Source of the DNA: Gluconacetobacter asukensis
Lineage (GTDB): Bacteria > Pseudomonadota > Alphaproteobacteria > Acetobacterales > Acetobacteraceae
Reading direction: 5' to 3'
Assembly: GCF_014174375.1 (NCBI RefSeq)
Contig: NZ_JABEQE010000011.1
Span: 1-64,000, forward strand
Length of the DNA stretch: 64,000 bases
Positions 53,293 through 62,495 of this stretch are shown piece after piece. Each line of letters opens with the position of its first letter. Positions within the stretch are counted from its first letter, which is position 1. A model generated the notes under the pieces. It ran no database searches and was not told the DNA's origin. It worked only from the letters and a program-made list of their open reading frames with translations. Both the position numbers and the translations under genes were made by a program.

Positions 53293-53904
53293 ATGACATT
53301 TTCAGCGCTCATGATTTTCTGCGCAGCATTGGTCATTAACGCCGGATCTCCGGGACCAAGTGTCGCGGCTCTCGTCTCGCGCGTTCTAACGAATGGATTC
53401 CGCGATGTTTTCCCTTTCTTGGCCGCGATGTGGTTAGGCGAAGCCATTTGGCTCACACTCGCCGTTACGGGCCTTTCCGCTCTCGCACAATCTTTCGCTA
53501 CTGTTTTCATCGCCCTGAAATATGTCGGTGTGGCTTACCTGCTGTATCTCGCGTGGAACATGTGGAATGCGCCCGTTGAAATCAAAGAAGACGAAGCACC
53601 AAGGCGGCGCCAACCCCTCAAAATGTTCAGCGCTGGAATGATGGTAACGTTAGGAAATCCAAAAATTATGGTGTTCTACGTTGCCCTTCTTCCGACCATT
53701 ATTGATATCGGCCATGTGACGGCCGGTGCATGGGCTGCCCTGATAGCCACCCTGATTACCGTTCTGGCTGCGATCGACCTGACTTGGTCTTTTATAGCCG
53801 TTCGCGCGCGCCGCCTTTTGACAAATTCCAAAGCAATGCGGACCGCAAATCGCACCAGTGCTGGAATGATGACCGGCGCCGCCGTCGCGATTGCTACGAA
53901 ATGA
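53293..53904 (+). CDS. LysE/RhtB-family exporter
   Basis: 203 residues, six hydrophobic segments, with the family GSPGPS motif in NAGSPGPSVAALVSRV and TLGNPKIMVFYVALLP. GGAGGAA precedes ATG 53293. Follows the GNAT gene by 29 bp in the AT-richer island; the pairing of an N-acetyltransferase with an amino-acid exporter could mean acetylation and export of a toxic amino acid, which is inference. The first LysE paralogue is at 21.8 kb. Confidence 0.88.
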   Translation: MTFSALMIFCAALVINAGSPGPSVAALVSRVLTNGFRDVFPFLAAMWLGEAIWLTLAVTGLSALAQSFATVFIALKYVGVAYLLYLAWNMWNAPVEIKEDEAPRRRQPLKMFSAGMMVTLGNPKIMVFYVALLPTIIDIGHVTAGAWAALIATLITVLAAIDLTWSFIAVRARRLLTNSKAMRTANRTSAGMMTGAAVAIATK

Positions 53905-53948
53905 GAAGGGTTTCTCGCTTTAGCAGATCTGGCGATACATATCGGCTT

Positions 53949-54338
53949 TCAGCTACCTGAGACCAGCGCCCCCTGCTTGAACCATGCACGTCTTATTCTG
54001 CCCTCTTCCAGTTCATATATGCCAATGACATCAAGCGTGCCGCTCCCTTCCGGGACGTTGCGGGTGACGACCTCCCGATCCACCACCAAGCCGCCAACGG
54101 CCACCCTGCTGATCAGTTTGGCAAAGAGGTCCGGCTCCTTGAAGCGTTCAACATGTCGTGCCCGGATATCGGCTGCGCCTGACGCGAGCAAGGTGGCCGG
54201 CCATGCGAAAATCTCGGCATTCTCCGCCCAGCAGGACATAAAGGTCTCAATGTCGCGCGCATTATAGGCATCGAGCTGACGGCGCACGATCTCAGCTTCC
54301 TTCCGGGATTGTGTGTCTATCTCCAACTTCGCCACCAT
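53949..54338 (-). CDS. NTF2-like / SnoaL-fold protein
   Basis: About 129 residues: RKEAEIVRRQLDAYNARDIE, FMSCWAENAEIFAWPATLLA and DVIGIYELEEGRIRRAWFKQ are the cone-fold layout of SnoaL/steroid delta-isomerase-like proteins. Activity unknown. The start at ATG 54338 lacks a good ribosome site. It converges with the exporter gene and shares the island's lower GC. Confidence 0.7.
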   Translation of the reverse strand: MVAKLEIDTQSRKEAEIVRRQLDAYNARDIETFMSCWAENAEIFAWPATLLASGAADIRARHVERFKEPDLFAKLISRVAVGGLVVDREVVTRNVPEGSGTLDVIGIYELEEGRIRRAWFKQGALVSGS

Positions 54339-54504
54339 GATTTTTGCACCCGCGCATGATGGTCGCCCTCGGTGAGGTCCGCAATCAGGAAGACGCTCGT
54401 AAACTCGGAACGGCGGCAAAGAGGGCGAAAGCTGCCGTATTCGACGACGATACAATTGCCTTGAAACGCATAACGACTCGGCAGGGATGCCTTCAAACCC
54501 TCTC

Positions 54505-57500
54505 TCACGCTTCTATACAGATCCTGTCCCGGCCGGTGTTCTTGGCCCGGTACAGCGCGGTATCCGCCCGTTGCAGCAGCAGCGCGGCGCTGGGCTCGCC
54601 CGGGTGGGAGCTGACAAGCCCGGCGCTGAAGGTCACGCGCAGGGCGAGCGCGCCGCCCCAGTCCTGTTTCTCATGGAAGGCGGTGCGCAGGCGCTCGCAG
54701 GCGGCTTCGGCGTCCCGCAGCGTGGTCATCGGCATCAGGAGCGCGAATTCCTCGCCCCCGATGCGGGCCACGATGTCGGGCGCGCGCGTGCAGGCCCGCA
54801 GCACATCGGCGATTCCCTGCAGCACCTCGTCACCCGCGGCGTGGGAATGGCGGTCGTTGATCTGCTTGAAATGGTCGGCGTCGATCAGGGCCAGGCAGAA
54901 GCCGGGCACGCCGGCCATGATGCCCTCCAGGGCCAGGCCAAGCTGTTCGTTGAAGGCCCGGCGGTTCGGCAGGCCGGTCAGCGGGTCCTCCCGGGCCTGT
55001 CGCGTCGCCAGATCGGCCTGCTGGCGCAGGCGTTCGAGCAGGCGGGTCTTTTCACGGTCGGTGGTCTGCAGCCGTTCGGCCGTCCGCGTCAGTTCTCCCG
55101 TCCGTTCCGCGATGATGCGCGACAGGAAACGCGCCTGGCGCCGATAGTAATAGGCGATGCCGAGATAGAGCGCGGTCAGCAGAACACCCAAGGTTGCAAT
55201 GGCGCCAATCCACACGTCCCGACGCTGCCACCACATCGGGTCGACCACGATGGGCACTTCCATGTCGCGGGTGGACCAGGCGCCGCCGGGATGGGCGGCG
55301 GAGACGCGCAGCGTGTATGGCCCAGGCGGCAGGCCCACCAGCCGGATGCTGCGCGTGCTGCCCTGAAGGCTCCAGGACGGGTCCATGCCTTCGATCATGG
55401 TGCGGTAGATGATCCGGTCCGGCAGCAGATAGCTCAGTGCCGCATAGCGCACCGTCAGGCCGTGGCCGGCCGGAATATGAACGGGCGCGCCGCCCGACGG
55501 CGCGGGAAGCGGATTGCCGTCGAGATCGAGCGAACTGAGCGCCACCGGCGGCGGGGGCGGGCGCGTGACGAACATATGGACCTGGGCCGGATCGGCATGC
55601 GCGACGCCGACGGCGGTGGCGATCCAGATCGTGCCGTCCTGGCGCAGGATCGCCGAAGGGGCGGCGCTGCCGCTCGCCTGGCTGCTGAGCAGGCCGTCGG
55701 CCTCGTCGAAATGCAGGAATGACACGCGTGTCGCCCTGCCGTCGGCCACGGCCTCGATATCGGGCAGGGCCACGCGCATGACGCCGCGATTGCTGGTCAG
55801 CCAGACATGGTCCTGCCGGTCGGGCAGCATGGCGAAGATCGAATCGACGGGCAGGCCCTGTTCGCGCGCGACCTGCACGATCGTCCCCGCCCGGTCCCTG
55901 TACAGGCCCCGGTCGCTGACGAACCACATGTCCTGGCCGACCGGCGTGAAGCCGAAGATCGTGTGCGCCCCTTGCTGGCCATGGAAGCGGATCGACCGGA
56001 TGGAGGCGCCATGCACATGGCGCACGCCATCCAGCGTGCCGATCCACAGATCGCCGTCCTGGGCCCTCAGCGCCGTGATCAGGCCGTGCGGCGCACCCAG
56101 CATGTCGAGCGGGCGGAGCGTGCCGTCGCCAAGGCTGAAGACGCCATGCTGGGTCCCGATCCAGACCGTGCCGTCCCCGGCGATGCCGATCGCCCGGATA
56201 TTGCCGGCCGGCAATCCTTCCGCGGTGCCGAAATGGCGGAACGATCCATCCGGCAGGCGCTCGTACAGCCCCTGGGAATAGGTGCCGATCCACATATGGC
56301 CGTCCTTGCCCTCGGCAAGGCTGAGAACGGCCGGATGGTGGTCGTGTTCGGTGGACAGGGGCACGGCGCCGATCGTGCCGTCCGGCCCCTCGTGCGACAG
56401 GCCGGTATCCGTGCCGATCCATAGCCGGCCGTCGTGATCTTCCAGCACTGCGCGGGTGAAATCGTCGGGCAGGCCATCCTGCCGGGTGAGGGTGCTGAAC
56501 AGGCCCTCGCGCAGGCGATACAGGCCGCCGTTCGAGCCGATCCAGAGACTGCCCTCGGTATCTTCCATCAGGCTGAGGATACGCCCGGAAGACGGTTCCG
56601 TGTGGTCGTGCAGGCGTTCGATGCCCGAGGAGGAGAGCCTGAACAGCCCGTGATCCTCGGTGCCCACCCAGAGCGCGCCATGCCGGTCCTGCACCAGGGC
56701 CGTGATGTGCCCGATGTCGTGCAGGTCGTATTGCAGGGTGGCCCCTGCTTCGCTGATCCGGAAGATCCGGCTGCCCGCGACGATCCAGAACCGGCCGTCC
56801 GGCCCGCGATAGGGCCATGCCAGCCCGGGCGGCAGATGCCAGTCGGCCGGTGCGGCGTGGACCTTTCCCTCCGCGTCCTGGACGACCACGCCGTCATAAG
56901 TGCCCAGCCAGAGCGCGCCGGTGCTGTCGAACGCCATCCGGCGATAGAGGTTCAGCAGCGGCGATTTCGGGGGCGGCCGGACATAGCGGAAGGTGCCGTC
57001 CGCCGTCATGCTGCCCAGGCCGTTGCCCTCATAGAGCATCCACAGCCGGCCGGTCGCGTCGATCTGCAGGGACTGGACGATGATCGAGGGGGCGTTCGCG
57101 GGATGCGGCCACAGGCGCCACTCTCCATCGGCCGACCGCCGGCCGATATTGCCGCGGGAATCGCTGAACCACAGGTCGCCCGCCGGGTCGGTGACGATCG
57201 TCCCGATCCCGTTATCGAGCAGGGGAGTGCGGCTGCCGCGATCGTAGACGGTGAACTCTATGCCGTCATACGCGGCCAGCCCCTCCCAGGTCGCGAACCA
57301 CAGGCGTCCATCCGGCGTCTGCGCGATGTCGCGGATCGAATTCTGGGGCAGGCCGTCCCGCGTGGACCAGTGATCGATGACGTAATTGGCCAGCGGGGGT
57401 GGAGGGAGACCCGCCCGGGCCGGGAGCGGCAGGCCGATCATGCCGCACAGCAGGACGATCAGCACCTGCCACGGCGCCACGCTTCCGGTGGAAGACAAAA

Positions 57501-57561
57501 AGGGGGCGATGCGCCTCCGGGGCCCTGACGGTGGCATCGGGGAGGGCTTGCCGGAATCCAT
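54505..57561 (-). CDS. Membrane diguanylate cyclase with periplasmic two-component-regulator propeller
   Basis: About 1018 residues. A signal or TM segment is followed by some 14 Reg_prop repeats (DGLPQNSIRDIAQTPDGRLW, GLITALRAQDGDLWIGTLDG and similar) forming paired periplasmic beta-propellers, then a Y_Y_Y domain (PPGPYTLRVSAAHPGG), a TM helix (VWIGAIATLGVLLTALYLGIA), a coiled coil, and a GGDEF domain with active GGEEF at about residue 935. An RxxD inhibitory site (RAPD) lies five residues before it. It makes cyclic di-GMP in response to an extracellular signal. Start ATG 57561 is uncertain (57540 possible). Confidence 0.9.
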   Translation of the reverse strand: MDSGKPSPMPPSGPRRRIAPFLSSTGSVAPWQVLIVLLCGMIGLPLPARAGLPPPPLANYVIDHWSTRDGLPQNSIRDIAQTPDGRLWFATWEGLAAYDGIEFTVYDRGSRTPLLDNGIGTIVTDPAGDLWFSDSRGNIGRRSADGEWRLWPHPANAPSIIVQSLQIDATGRLWMLYEGNGLGSMTADGTFRYVRPPPKSPLLNLYRRMAFDSTGALWLGTYDGVVVQDAEGKVHAAPADWHLPPGLAWPYRGPDGRFWIVAGSRIFRISEAGATLQYDLHDIGHITALVQDRHGALWVGTEDHGLFRLSSSGIERLHDHTEPSSGRILSLMEDTEGSLWIGSNGGLYRLREGLFSTLTRQDGLPDDFTRAVLEDHDGRLWIGTDTGLSHEGPDGTIGAVPLSTEHDHHPAVLSLAEGKDGHMWIGTYSQGLYERLPDGSFRHFGTAEGLPAGNIRAIGIAGDGTVWIGTQHGVFSLGDGTLRPLDMLGAPHGLITALRAQDGDLWIGTLDGVRHVHGASIRSIRFHGQQGAHTIFGFTPVGQDMWFVSDRGLYRDRAGTIVQVAREQGLPVDSIFAMLPDRQDHVWLTSNRGVMRVALPDIEAVADGRATRVSFLHFDEADGLLSSQASGSAAPSAILRQDGTIWIATAVGVAHADPAQVHMFVTRPPPPPVALSSLDLDGNPLPAPSGGAPVHIPAGHGLTVRYAALSYLLPDRIIYRTMIEGMDPSWSLQGSTRSIRLVGLPPGPYTLRVSAAHPGGAWSTRDMEVPIVVDPMWWQRRDVWIGAIATLGVLLTALYLGIAYYYRRQARFLSRIIAERTGELTRTAERLQTTDREKTRLLERLRQQADLATRQAREDPLTGLPNRRAFNEQLGLALEGIMAGVPGFCLALIDADHFKQINDRHSHAAGDEVLQGIADVLRACTRAPDIVARIGGEEFALLMPMTTLRDAEAACERLRTAFHEKQDWGGALALRVTFSAGLVSSHPGEPSAALLLQRADTALYRAKNTGRDRICIEA

Positions 57562-57749
57562 CGGCGTCAGCTCAGGGCGCCGTTCACGATACGCATCGGG
57601 ATTCAGGCTCCGCGTCCGACGAGATCCAGGATCTGCACTAACCGCATGGCACAGATGTTCCATCATTGGGAGGTGCGTCAAGACCACATCGCGCGTGCGC
57701 GTTTGCATTCCCTTCCGGTCGCCATGTCGATGGGTGAGGGCGCCGTGTT

Positions 57750-58109
57750 TCAGGCGGGTGTGAGCCTGCGCGGATGATCCCCGGCGGCGGGCTGGCCGGT
57801 CTCGCCCAGGATCGCGGCCATCAGGCCGGGGAAGCGCCGGTCCAGCATATCGCGGCGCAGACTGTTCATATGTTCCACGCCCTGGCTGGTCGTGTGCAGC
57901 ACGCCTGCGGCGCGCAGGATGCGGAAATGGTGCGACATGCTCGATTTCGGACGGCCGAAGCTCAGGTCGCCGCAATTCATGGGGACGGCGCTGGCGGCAA
58001 GGGCGCGGACGATCCGCAGCCGGTAAGAGTCGGACAGGGCGTGGAAGATCGCCTCCAGGGATAATGTCCCCTCATCCGGATGAGAAAAGCCGCTTTCGTC
58101 TCTTGCCAT
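57750..58109 (-). CDS. ArsR-family transcriptional repressor
   Basis: 119 residues with a winged helix (FHALSDSYRLRIVRALAASA, SSMSHHFRILRAAGVLH). It lacks the CxC metal pair of ArsR/SmtB, though one Cys is present (MNCGD), so the signal may not be a metal. Divergent from the Old Yellow Enzyme gene; a GTTC-N10-GAAC repeat at 58138-58155 between them is a candidate operator. Confidence 0.85.
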   Translation of the reverse strand: MARDESGFSHPDEGTLSLEAIFHALSDSYRLRIVRALAASAVPMNCGDLSFGRPKSSMSHHFRILRAAGVLHTTSQGVEHMNSLRRDMLDRRFPGLMAAILGETGQPAAGDHPRRLTPA

Positions 58110-58198
58110 GGCGCCAACTCTACCCGAGATTTTGTTTGTTCGATAAAAATGGAACTAATCCTTCCCTCGTGGGGAAGGCGAAGGACAAGGAACACGGC

Positions 58199-59293
58199 AT
58201 GGCTCATCTCTTTACGCCATACACGCTGGGCGACGTGACGCTGCGCAACCGGATCGCCGTTTCGCCCATGTGCCAGTATATGGCCCGGGATGGTGTGGTG
58301 AACGACTGGCACCATGGGCATCTGGGCACGCTGGCCCGGGGCGGTGCGGGGCTGGTGGTGGTCGAGGCTTCCGCCGTCTCGCCCGAGGGCCGGATCACGC
58401 CCGGCGATGTCGGCATCTGGCGCGACGACCAGGCCGAGGCCCTGGCGCCGATCGCACGCGCGATCACCGCGGCCGGATCGGTGCCCGGTATCCAGATCGC
58501 CCATGCCGGGCGCAAGGCCAGTGCCAATCGGCCATGGGAAGGCGACGACCATCTGCCGCCCGGCGATCCGCGCGCGTGGCAGCCGATCGCGCCGTCGGCC
58601 GTGGCCTTCGGCGCAAACCTGCCGCGCCAGCCGCGCGAGATGTCGATCGGGGACATTGAGCGGGTGCGGCAGGATTTCGTATCGGCCGCCATCCGTGCGC
58701 GTGAGGCCGGGTTCAAATGGCTGATGCTGCATTTCGCGCATGGGTATCTGGCGCAGAGTTTCTTTTCTCCCTTCGCCAACCAACGGACGGACGCCTATGG
58801 CGGTTCCGCCGAAAACCGGGCGCGCTTCCTGGTCGAAACCCTGCGCGCGGTGCGCGCGGTATGGCCGGAAGCCCTGCCGCTGTCGGTCCGGCTGGGCGTG
58901 GTCGAATTCGCGGACGATGATGCCGCGATGCTGGCCGAGGCGCTGACCATGCTGCGCGTGATGAAGGAGGACGGGCTGGGCTTCGTGGATGTGTCGATCG
59001 GCTTCAATACGCCGGCGGCGGAGATTCCGTGGGGCCCCGGCTTCCTGGGCGCGATCGCGGGGCATGTCCGGCGCGAGACGGGGCTGCCGACGGCAACAAG
59101 CTGGAATGCTGCCAGCGCGCCGCAGCTTGCCGACGCGATGGTGCGTCAGGGCGAGGTGGATCTGGTCATGGTCGGCCGTCCGCTGCTGGCCGATCCGCAC
59201 TGGCCCTATGCGGCCGCGAAGGCGTTGGGCCGTGACGATGCGGCGTCGGTGCTGCCGCCGCCCTATGCACACTGGCTCGCCCGCTACCGCTGA
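58199..59293 (+). CDS. Old Yellow Enzyme family NADH:flavin oxidoreductase (YqjM-like)
   Basis: 364-residue FMN TIM barrel. NRIAVSPMCQYMA (FMN contact with Cys as in YqjM), QIAHAGRKAS, substrate-binding His pair in LMLHFAHGYLAQSFFSP, FANQRTDAYGGS and MVGRPLLADPHWP. Reduces activated C=C bonds of electrophiles. Start ATG 58199 with AAGGA upstream. Controlled probably by the divergent ArsR protein. Confidence 0.92.
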   Translation: MAHLFTPYTLGDVTLRNRIAVSPMCQYMARDGVVNDWHHGHLGTLARGGAGLVVVEASAVSPEGRITPGDVGIWRDDQAEALAPIARAITAAGSVPGIQIAHAGRKASANRPWEGDDHLPPGDPRAWQPIAPSAVAFGANLPRQPREMSIGDIERVRQDFVSAAIRAREAGFKWLMLHFAHGYLAQSFFSPFANQRTDAYGGSAENRARFLVETLRAVRAVWPEALPLSVRLGVVEFADDDAAMLAEALTMLRVMKEDGLGFVDVSIGFNTPAAEIPWGPGFLGAIAGHVRRETGLPTATSWNAASAPQLADAMVRQGEVDLVMVGRPLLADPHWPYAAAKALGRDDAASVLPPPYAHWLARYR

Positions 59294-59307
59294 GAGAGGG
59301 GTTTCAA

Positions 59308-59343
59308 GGCACCGATGCCCGGCATTTTCGGGGCATCGGTGCC
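59308..59343 (+). terminator. Hairpin terminator after the Old Yellow Enzyme gene
   Basis: GGCACCGATGCCC (59308-59320) pairs perfectly with GGGCATCGGTGCC (59331-59343) around a ten-base loop, 15 bp after the stop. Followed by a G-run, not a U-run. Confidence 0.6.
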
Positions 59344-59379
59344 AAGGGGGGTCACGGGGGGGTGACAAAAAATACATCT

Positions 59380-59406
59380 CGATATATCTTGATTTTCGAT
59401 ATATCG
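59380..59406. promoter_or_regulatory. Tandem GATATATC operator upstream of YqjI-like gene
   Basis: CGATATATC occurs at 59380-59388 and again as the perfect palindrome CGATATATCG at 59397-59406, 17 bases apart, directly before the regulator's start (59424). A further GCATATCGG lies at 59411-59419. Such paired palindromes before an autoregulated PadR/YqjI gene are probable binding sites. Confidence 0.6.
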
Positions 59407-59423
59407 GGATGCATATCGGAATC

Positions 59424-60014
59424 ATGAAACACAGAAACAGACATGATGGCGGTCGCGATCGCCGGTTTTTTTCCGCTGAAGGCCCGTCCGGGTTCATGGG
59501 GCCGGGCCGGCATCACGGCCGGCACGGTGGTGGACGGCGCGGGGGCCGCAACCGGCTGCTGGATTATGGCGAGATGCGCCTGCTGGTCCTCAGCCTGATC
59601 GCCGACAGGCCGACCTATGGCTATGAGCTGATCCGCACCATCGAGGAACGGTTCGGCGGCAGTTACACGCCGAGCCCCGGCGTGATCTATCCGACGCTCA
59701 CCTGGCTGGACGAAGCGGGCTATGTCCGCCTTGCCGAGGAAGAGAGCCGCAAGAGCTATCACATCACGTCGGAGGGCGCGGCCTTCCTGGCCGCAAACCG
59801 CGCCGGGCTGGATGAAATTTTTGCCCGCTCGGCAGCCGCCGGCGCGGAAGGGGGTGGCGGGCGGCGGAACATTCCCGTGCCGGTGATGCGCGCCATGGAG
59901 AACCTGAAGACGGCGCTGCGTCTTCGCCTGCGCAATGGCGGGCTCGACCCCGAAGCCGAACAGAAGATCGCCGATCTGCTCGACACCGCCGCCCGCGAGA
60001 TCGGACAGGCCTGA
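59424..60014 (+). CDS. yqjI: YqjI-like PadR-family metal-responsive repressor
   Basis: 196 residues. A His/Arg/Gly-rich N-terminal arm (HRNRHDGG..., GRHHGRHGGGRRGG) precedes a PadR winged helix (YGEMRLLVLSLIADRPTYGY, YTPSPGVIYPTLTWLDEAG). This arrangement, with the YTPSPGVIYPTL stretch, is that of E. coli YqjI, a nickel/iron-responsive repressor of the neighbouring yqjH; here the next gene is a YqjH homologue. ATG 59409 is an alternative start. The arm has fewer Cys/His than E. coli's (no Cys). Confidence 0.88.
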   Translation: MKHRNRHDGGRDRRFFSAEGPSGFMGPGRHHGRHGGGRRGGRNRLLDYGEMRLLVLSLIADRPTYGYELIRTIEERFGGSYTPSPGVIYPTLTWLDEAGYVRLAEEESRKSYHITSEGAAFLAANRAGLDEIFARSAAAGAEGGGGRRNIPVPVMRAMENLKTALRLRLRNGGLDPEAEQKIADLLDTAAREIGQA

Positions 60015-60064
60015 AGGCGGCGGTCGCGTTGTCGGCCGCCCTGCCGGATAGAGGGAAGACAGAG

Positions 60065-60850
60065 ATGACTATGTTCGGATCTCTTCGCGGCCGCGGGGAC
60101 GGGCCAGCGATCGAGCGGGTACGCCACGAACTGAAGCGGCGCACCCTGGAGGTCGCGGCCGTGGAGCGCCTGACCCCGCATATGATCCGGGTGACGCTGA
60201 CCGGCACCGATCTGGACGGGTTTGTCAGCATGTCGCCCGACGATCACATCAAGATTTTCATTCCCGACCTTGATGGCGAATGGACGCGGCGGGATTACAC
60301 GCCGCGCCGCTACGACCCGCAGGCCGGGACCCTGATCCTGGATTTCGTGAACCATGATGGCGGTCCCGCCGCCGCCTGGGCACGGGCCGCCAGAATTGGG
60401 GACCGGCTGGAGATCGGCGGGCCGCGCGGGTCGCAGGTCATTGCCGGCCCAGTGGATCGCTGGCTTCTGATCGGGGACGAGACGGCACTGCCTGCCATCG
60501 GCCGTCGGGTCGAGGAGCTGTCAGCTCAGGCGTGGGTAACGACGGTGGTTGCAGTGCCGGGTGCCGAGGACGAGCAGGTCTTCATGACGCCCGCCCGGCA
60601 TGACGCGCACTGGGTCCATCGCCCCATGGCGGATGCGGACCAGGCGCGGCGCATTCTGGACGTGCTTGCCGGGATCGACATTCCGGATCGCACCTTCGTC
60701 TGGGTGGGGGCCGAGGCCCGCGTGGCGAAGGCCGTGCGCCGGTACCTGCTGGAAGATCGCGAGATCGCCCCGTCATGGGTCAAGGCATCGGGCTACTGGG
60801 TCAAGGGAACGGCCGATGCCTCGGTGAAGGATGTGGGGGAGGGCGCCTGA
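60065..60850 (+). CDS. yqjH: Siderophore-interacting protein, ferric-chelate reductase (YqjH-like)
   Basis: 261 residues, FAD-binding domain (VERLTPHMIRVTLTG, RRDYTPRRYDPQAGTLILDF) with the RxYTxR signature, then a C-terminal SIP domain (WLLIGDETALPAIGRRVEEL, VGAEARVAKAVRRYLLEDR). Reduces ferric siderophores or other chelates with NAD(P)H to release iron in the cytoplasm. Starts 50 bp after the YqjI-like gene, so it is likely co-transcribed and repressed by it. Confidence 0.92.
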   Translation: MTMFGSLRGRGDGPAIERVRHELKRRTLEVAAVERLTPHMIRVTLTGTDLDGFVSMSPDDHIKIFIPDLDGEWTRRDYTPRRYDPQAGTLILDFVNHDGGPAAAWARAARIGDRLEIGGPRGSQVIAGPVDRWLLIGDETALPAIGRRVEELSAQAWVTTVVAVPGAEDEQVFMTPARHDAHWVHRPMADADQARRILDVLAGIDIPDRTFVWVGAEARVAKAVRRYLLEDREIAPSWVKASGYWVKGTADASVKDVGEGA

Positions 60851-60867
60851 CCGCGGGCTCCGGCTCT

Positions 60868-62031
60868 TCAGGTCTGGTCTTCCCGGATGGGGGGCGTGAT
60901 CGGGGTGCGCACCAGCAGATAGGGCGGCTGGCGCAGGTCCCTGCCGCCATTGAAGCCCGCCAGGCGGTTCCACTGGCCCAGCGTGCAATAGACATGGGTA
61001 CGGGTGGCGAAAATACCGTCCGGCCAGACGATGCGCGGGTCCCGGACCACGACCTCGATCGTGCCGTCCGGTATCCAGCGCATGATCGCATCATGCTCAC
61101 TCGCCGTCAGATAGATCCGGCCCTGGGCGTCGGTGGCCAGCCCGTCGGTCATGACCTTCTCGCCATGGTCGGTGACGCCGGCCGCGAGCTGTTCCTCGGT
61201 CGCGTCGAAATTCGACAGCAGCGCCGTGGGAATGCTGTAGAGGCGGCGGCTGGTCAGCGGCGAATAATAGAGCAGCGCACTGTCCGGGCTGAGCGTGATG
61301 CTGTCCACGCCGCCGATCGGGAAGGTCGGGTGTTCGGGGTCGTAGCGCAGCGGGCGCCCTTCCAGGACAGTCAGGAACCCTTTCTCGGCCTGTACCGACG
61401 GATGATCGGCGAGGACGCGCCGCTGGCGGCCGGTGGCGATATCGACCACGACCAGCGCCGGCGAAGTGCCGAACGAGGAATCCGCCACATAGGCGGTGCC
61501 GCGTGCGCCATGGGTCAGGTCGACGCGCAGATCGTTCATGTGGCTATCGGGCCGCATGGCGGGGGGCTTCAGCACCACGCTGGCGATCAGCCGGTCGGTC
61601 GCGGGGTCGATGCCGACCACTTTCGCCGCACCCGGTGCGATGGGGCGGCCGACGATCTTGCCGTCATCGATGGCCCAGAGCCGTCCCTGACTGTCCGTCG
61701 TCATGCCGTGGATCGAGATCAGCCTGCGGTCCGGTGCGGCGGATGAGGGCAGGCTGAGTGCTGCGTCGGGATAAGGGACCAGCACGTCGCCTTTCAATTC
61801 GGCCAGGGTCGCCTTGCTGTGGTTTTCGGCATGGCGCGGAAAGCCGATGAAAATGCGGTTATCGGGCGTGACGGCGATCCCGGACGGCCCGGGACCATAG
61901 AATTCGGCAACGACTTCCAGCGACCCGGTGGGGGCCGTATCGCCCGATACCGTGCCGGCGCGTGCGGGGGCGGCCAGGACGGGCAGAAGGGTGGCGCCAG
62001 CGGCGGCGGCGAAAAGGTCGCGACGATTCAA
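60868..62031 (-). CDS. Secreted major-royal-jelly/SMP-30-like beta-propeller protein
   Basis: 387 residues. Signal peptide with twin Arg (NRRDLFAAAAGATLLPVLA). The propeller has GIAVTPDNRIFIGFPRH, IHGMTTDSQGRLWAIDDG and DSITLSPDSALLYYSPLTSR, which match the bacterial MRJP/yellow family. Related proteins include lactonases, but a catalytic metal site is not clear here. Convergent with the YqjH gene. Confidence 0.82.
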   Translation of the reverse strand: MNRRDLFAAAAGATLLPVLAAPARAGTVSGDTAPTGSLEVVAEFYGPGPSGIAVTPDNRIFIGFPRHAENHSKATLAELKGDVLVPYPDAALSLPSSAAPDRRLISIHGMTTDSQGRLWAIDDGKIVGRPIAPGAAKVVGIDPATDRLIASVVLKPPAMRPDSHMNDLRVDLTHGARGTAYVADSSFGTSPALVVVDIATGRQRRVLADHPSVQAEKGFLTVLEGRPLRYDPEHPTFPIGGVDSITLSPDSALLYYSPLTSRRLYSIPTALLSNFDATEEQLAAGVTDHGEKVMTDGLATDAQGRIYLTASEHDAIMRWIPDGTIEVVVRDPRIVWPDGIFATRTHVYCTLGQWNRLAGFNGGRDLRQPPYLLVRTPITPPIREDQT

Positions 62032-62483
62032 TGGAAATCTCTCCCGTGTGCGGGTTCAGGGCGGCTGGTGCCGGCGTGCCTCCTGACCTCATGCGGAAAA
62101 TGCCGATCCGGTCGGCAGGCCATGCTTCACCAGACCGGAGGTGGTTGCAACAGTGGTCATCGCATGATCGGCCATGCCGGCAGCCCGATCCGGGCCGCGG
62201 CCATCAAGCGGGAGTGGGGCAGGCGCGCCATGGCGGCATTGTTCTTAATATTATTTTCATGCGCTGGGAGGCTGTATCCCGATATGCGGGCCGGTGCGGT
62301 GGTTCGCAATCGTCTTTGCTACATAAAATTACGTTTTGACGAAAAATATAATTTATATTTTCTTCGTGATTGTATTACGCATTTTGAATGAATGATCCTT
62401 TGCGTCCTGACGTGGAAGGCAAGGTAGATCAGGAATATTTTCCTTCAAGGATAAATTCTTTTTTCTTTCTTGTCTGACAGGCA
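62032..62483. other. Intergenic, AT-rich region before sulfotransferase
   Basis: 450 bases without a credible gene. From about 62240 rightward the DNA becomes AT-rich. An inverted repeat at 62339-62367 has a perfect core AAATATA-ATT-TATATTT with outer arms ACGAA/TTCGT separated by a two-base bulge. It may mark the promoter of the sulfotransferase gene or the edge of acquired DNA. Confidence 0.5.
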
Positions 62484-62495
62484 GTGCCCGAAATT

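Noticed and set aside
54317-54508. 63-codon - strand frame between the NTF2-like gene and the cyclase
   Set aside because: Overlaps the start of the NTF2-like gene, has no ribosome site and no recognisable family.
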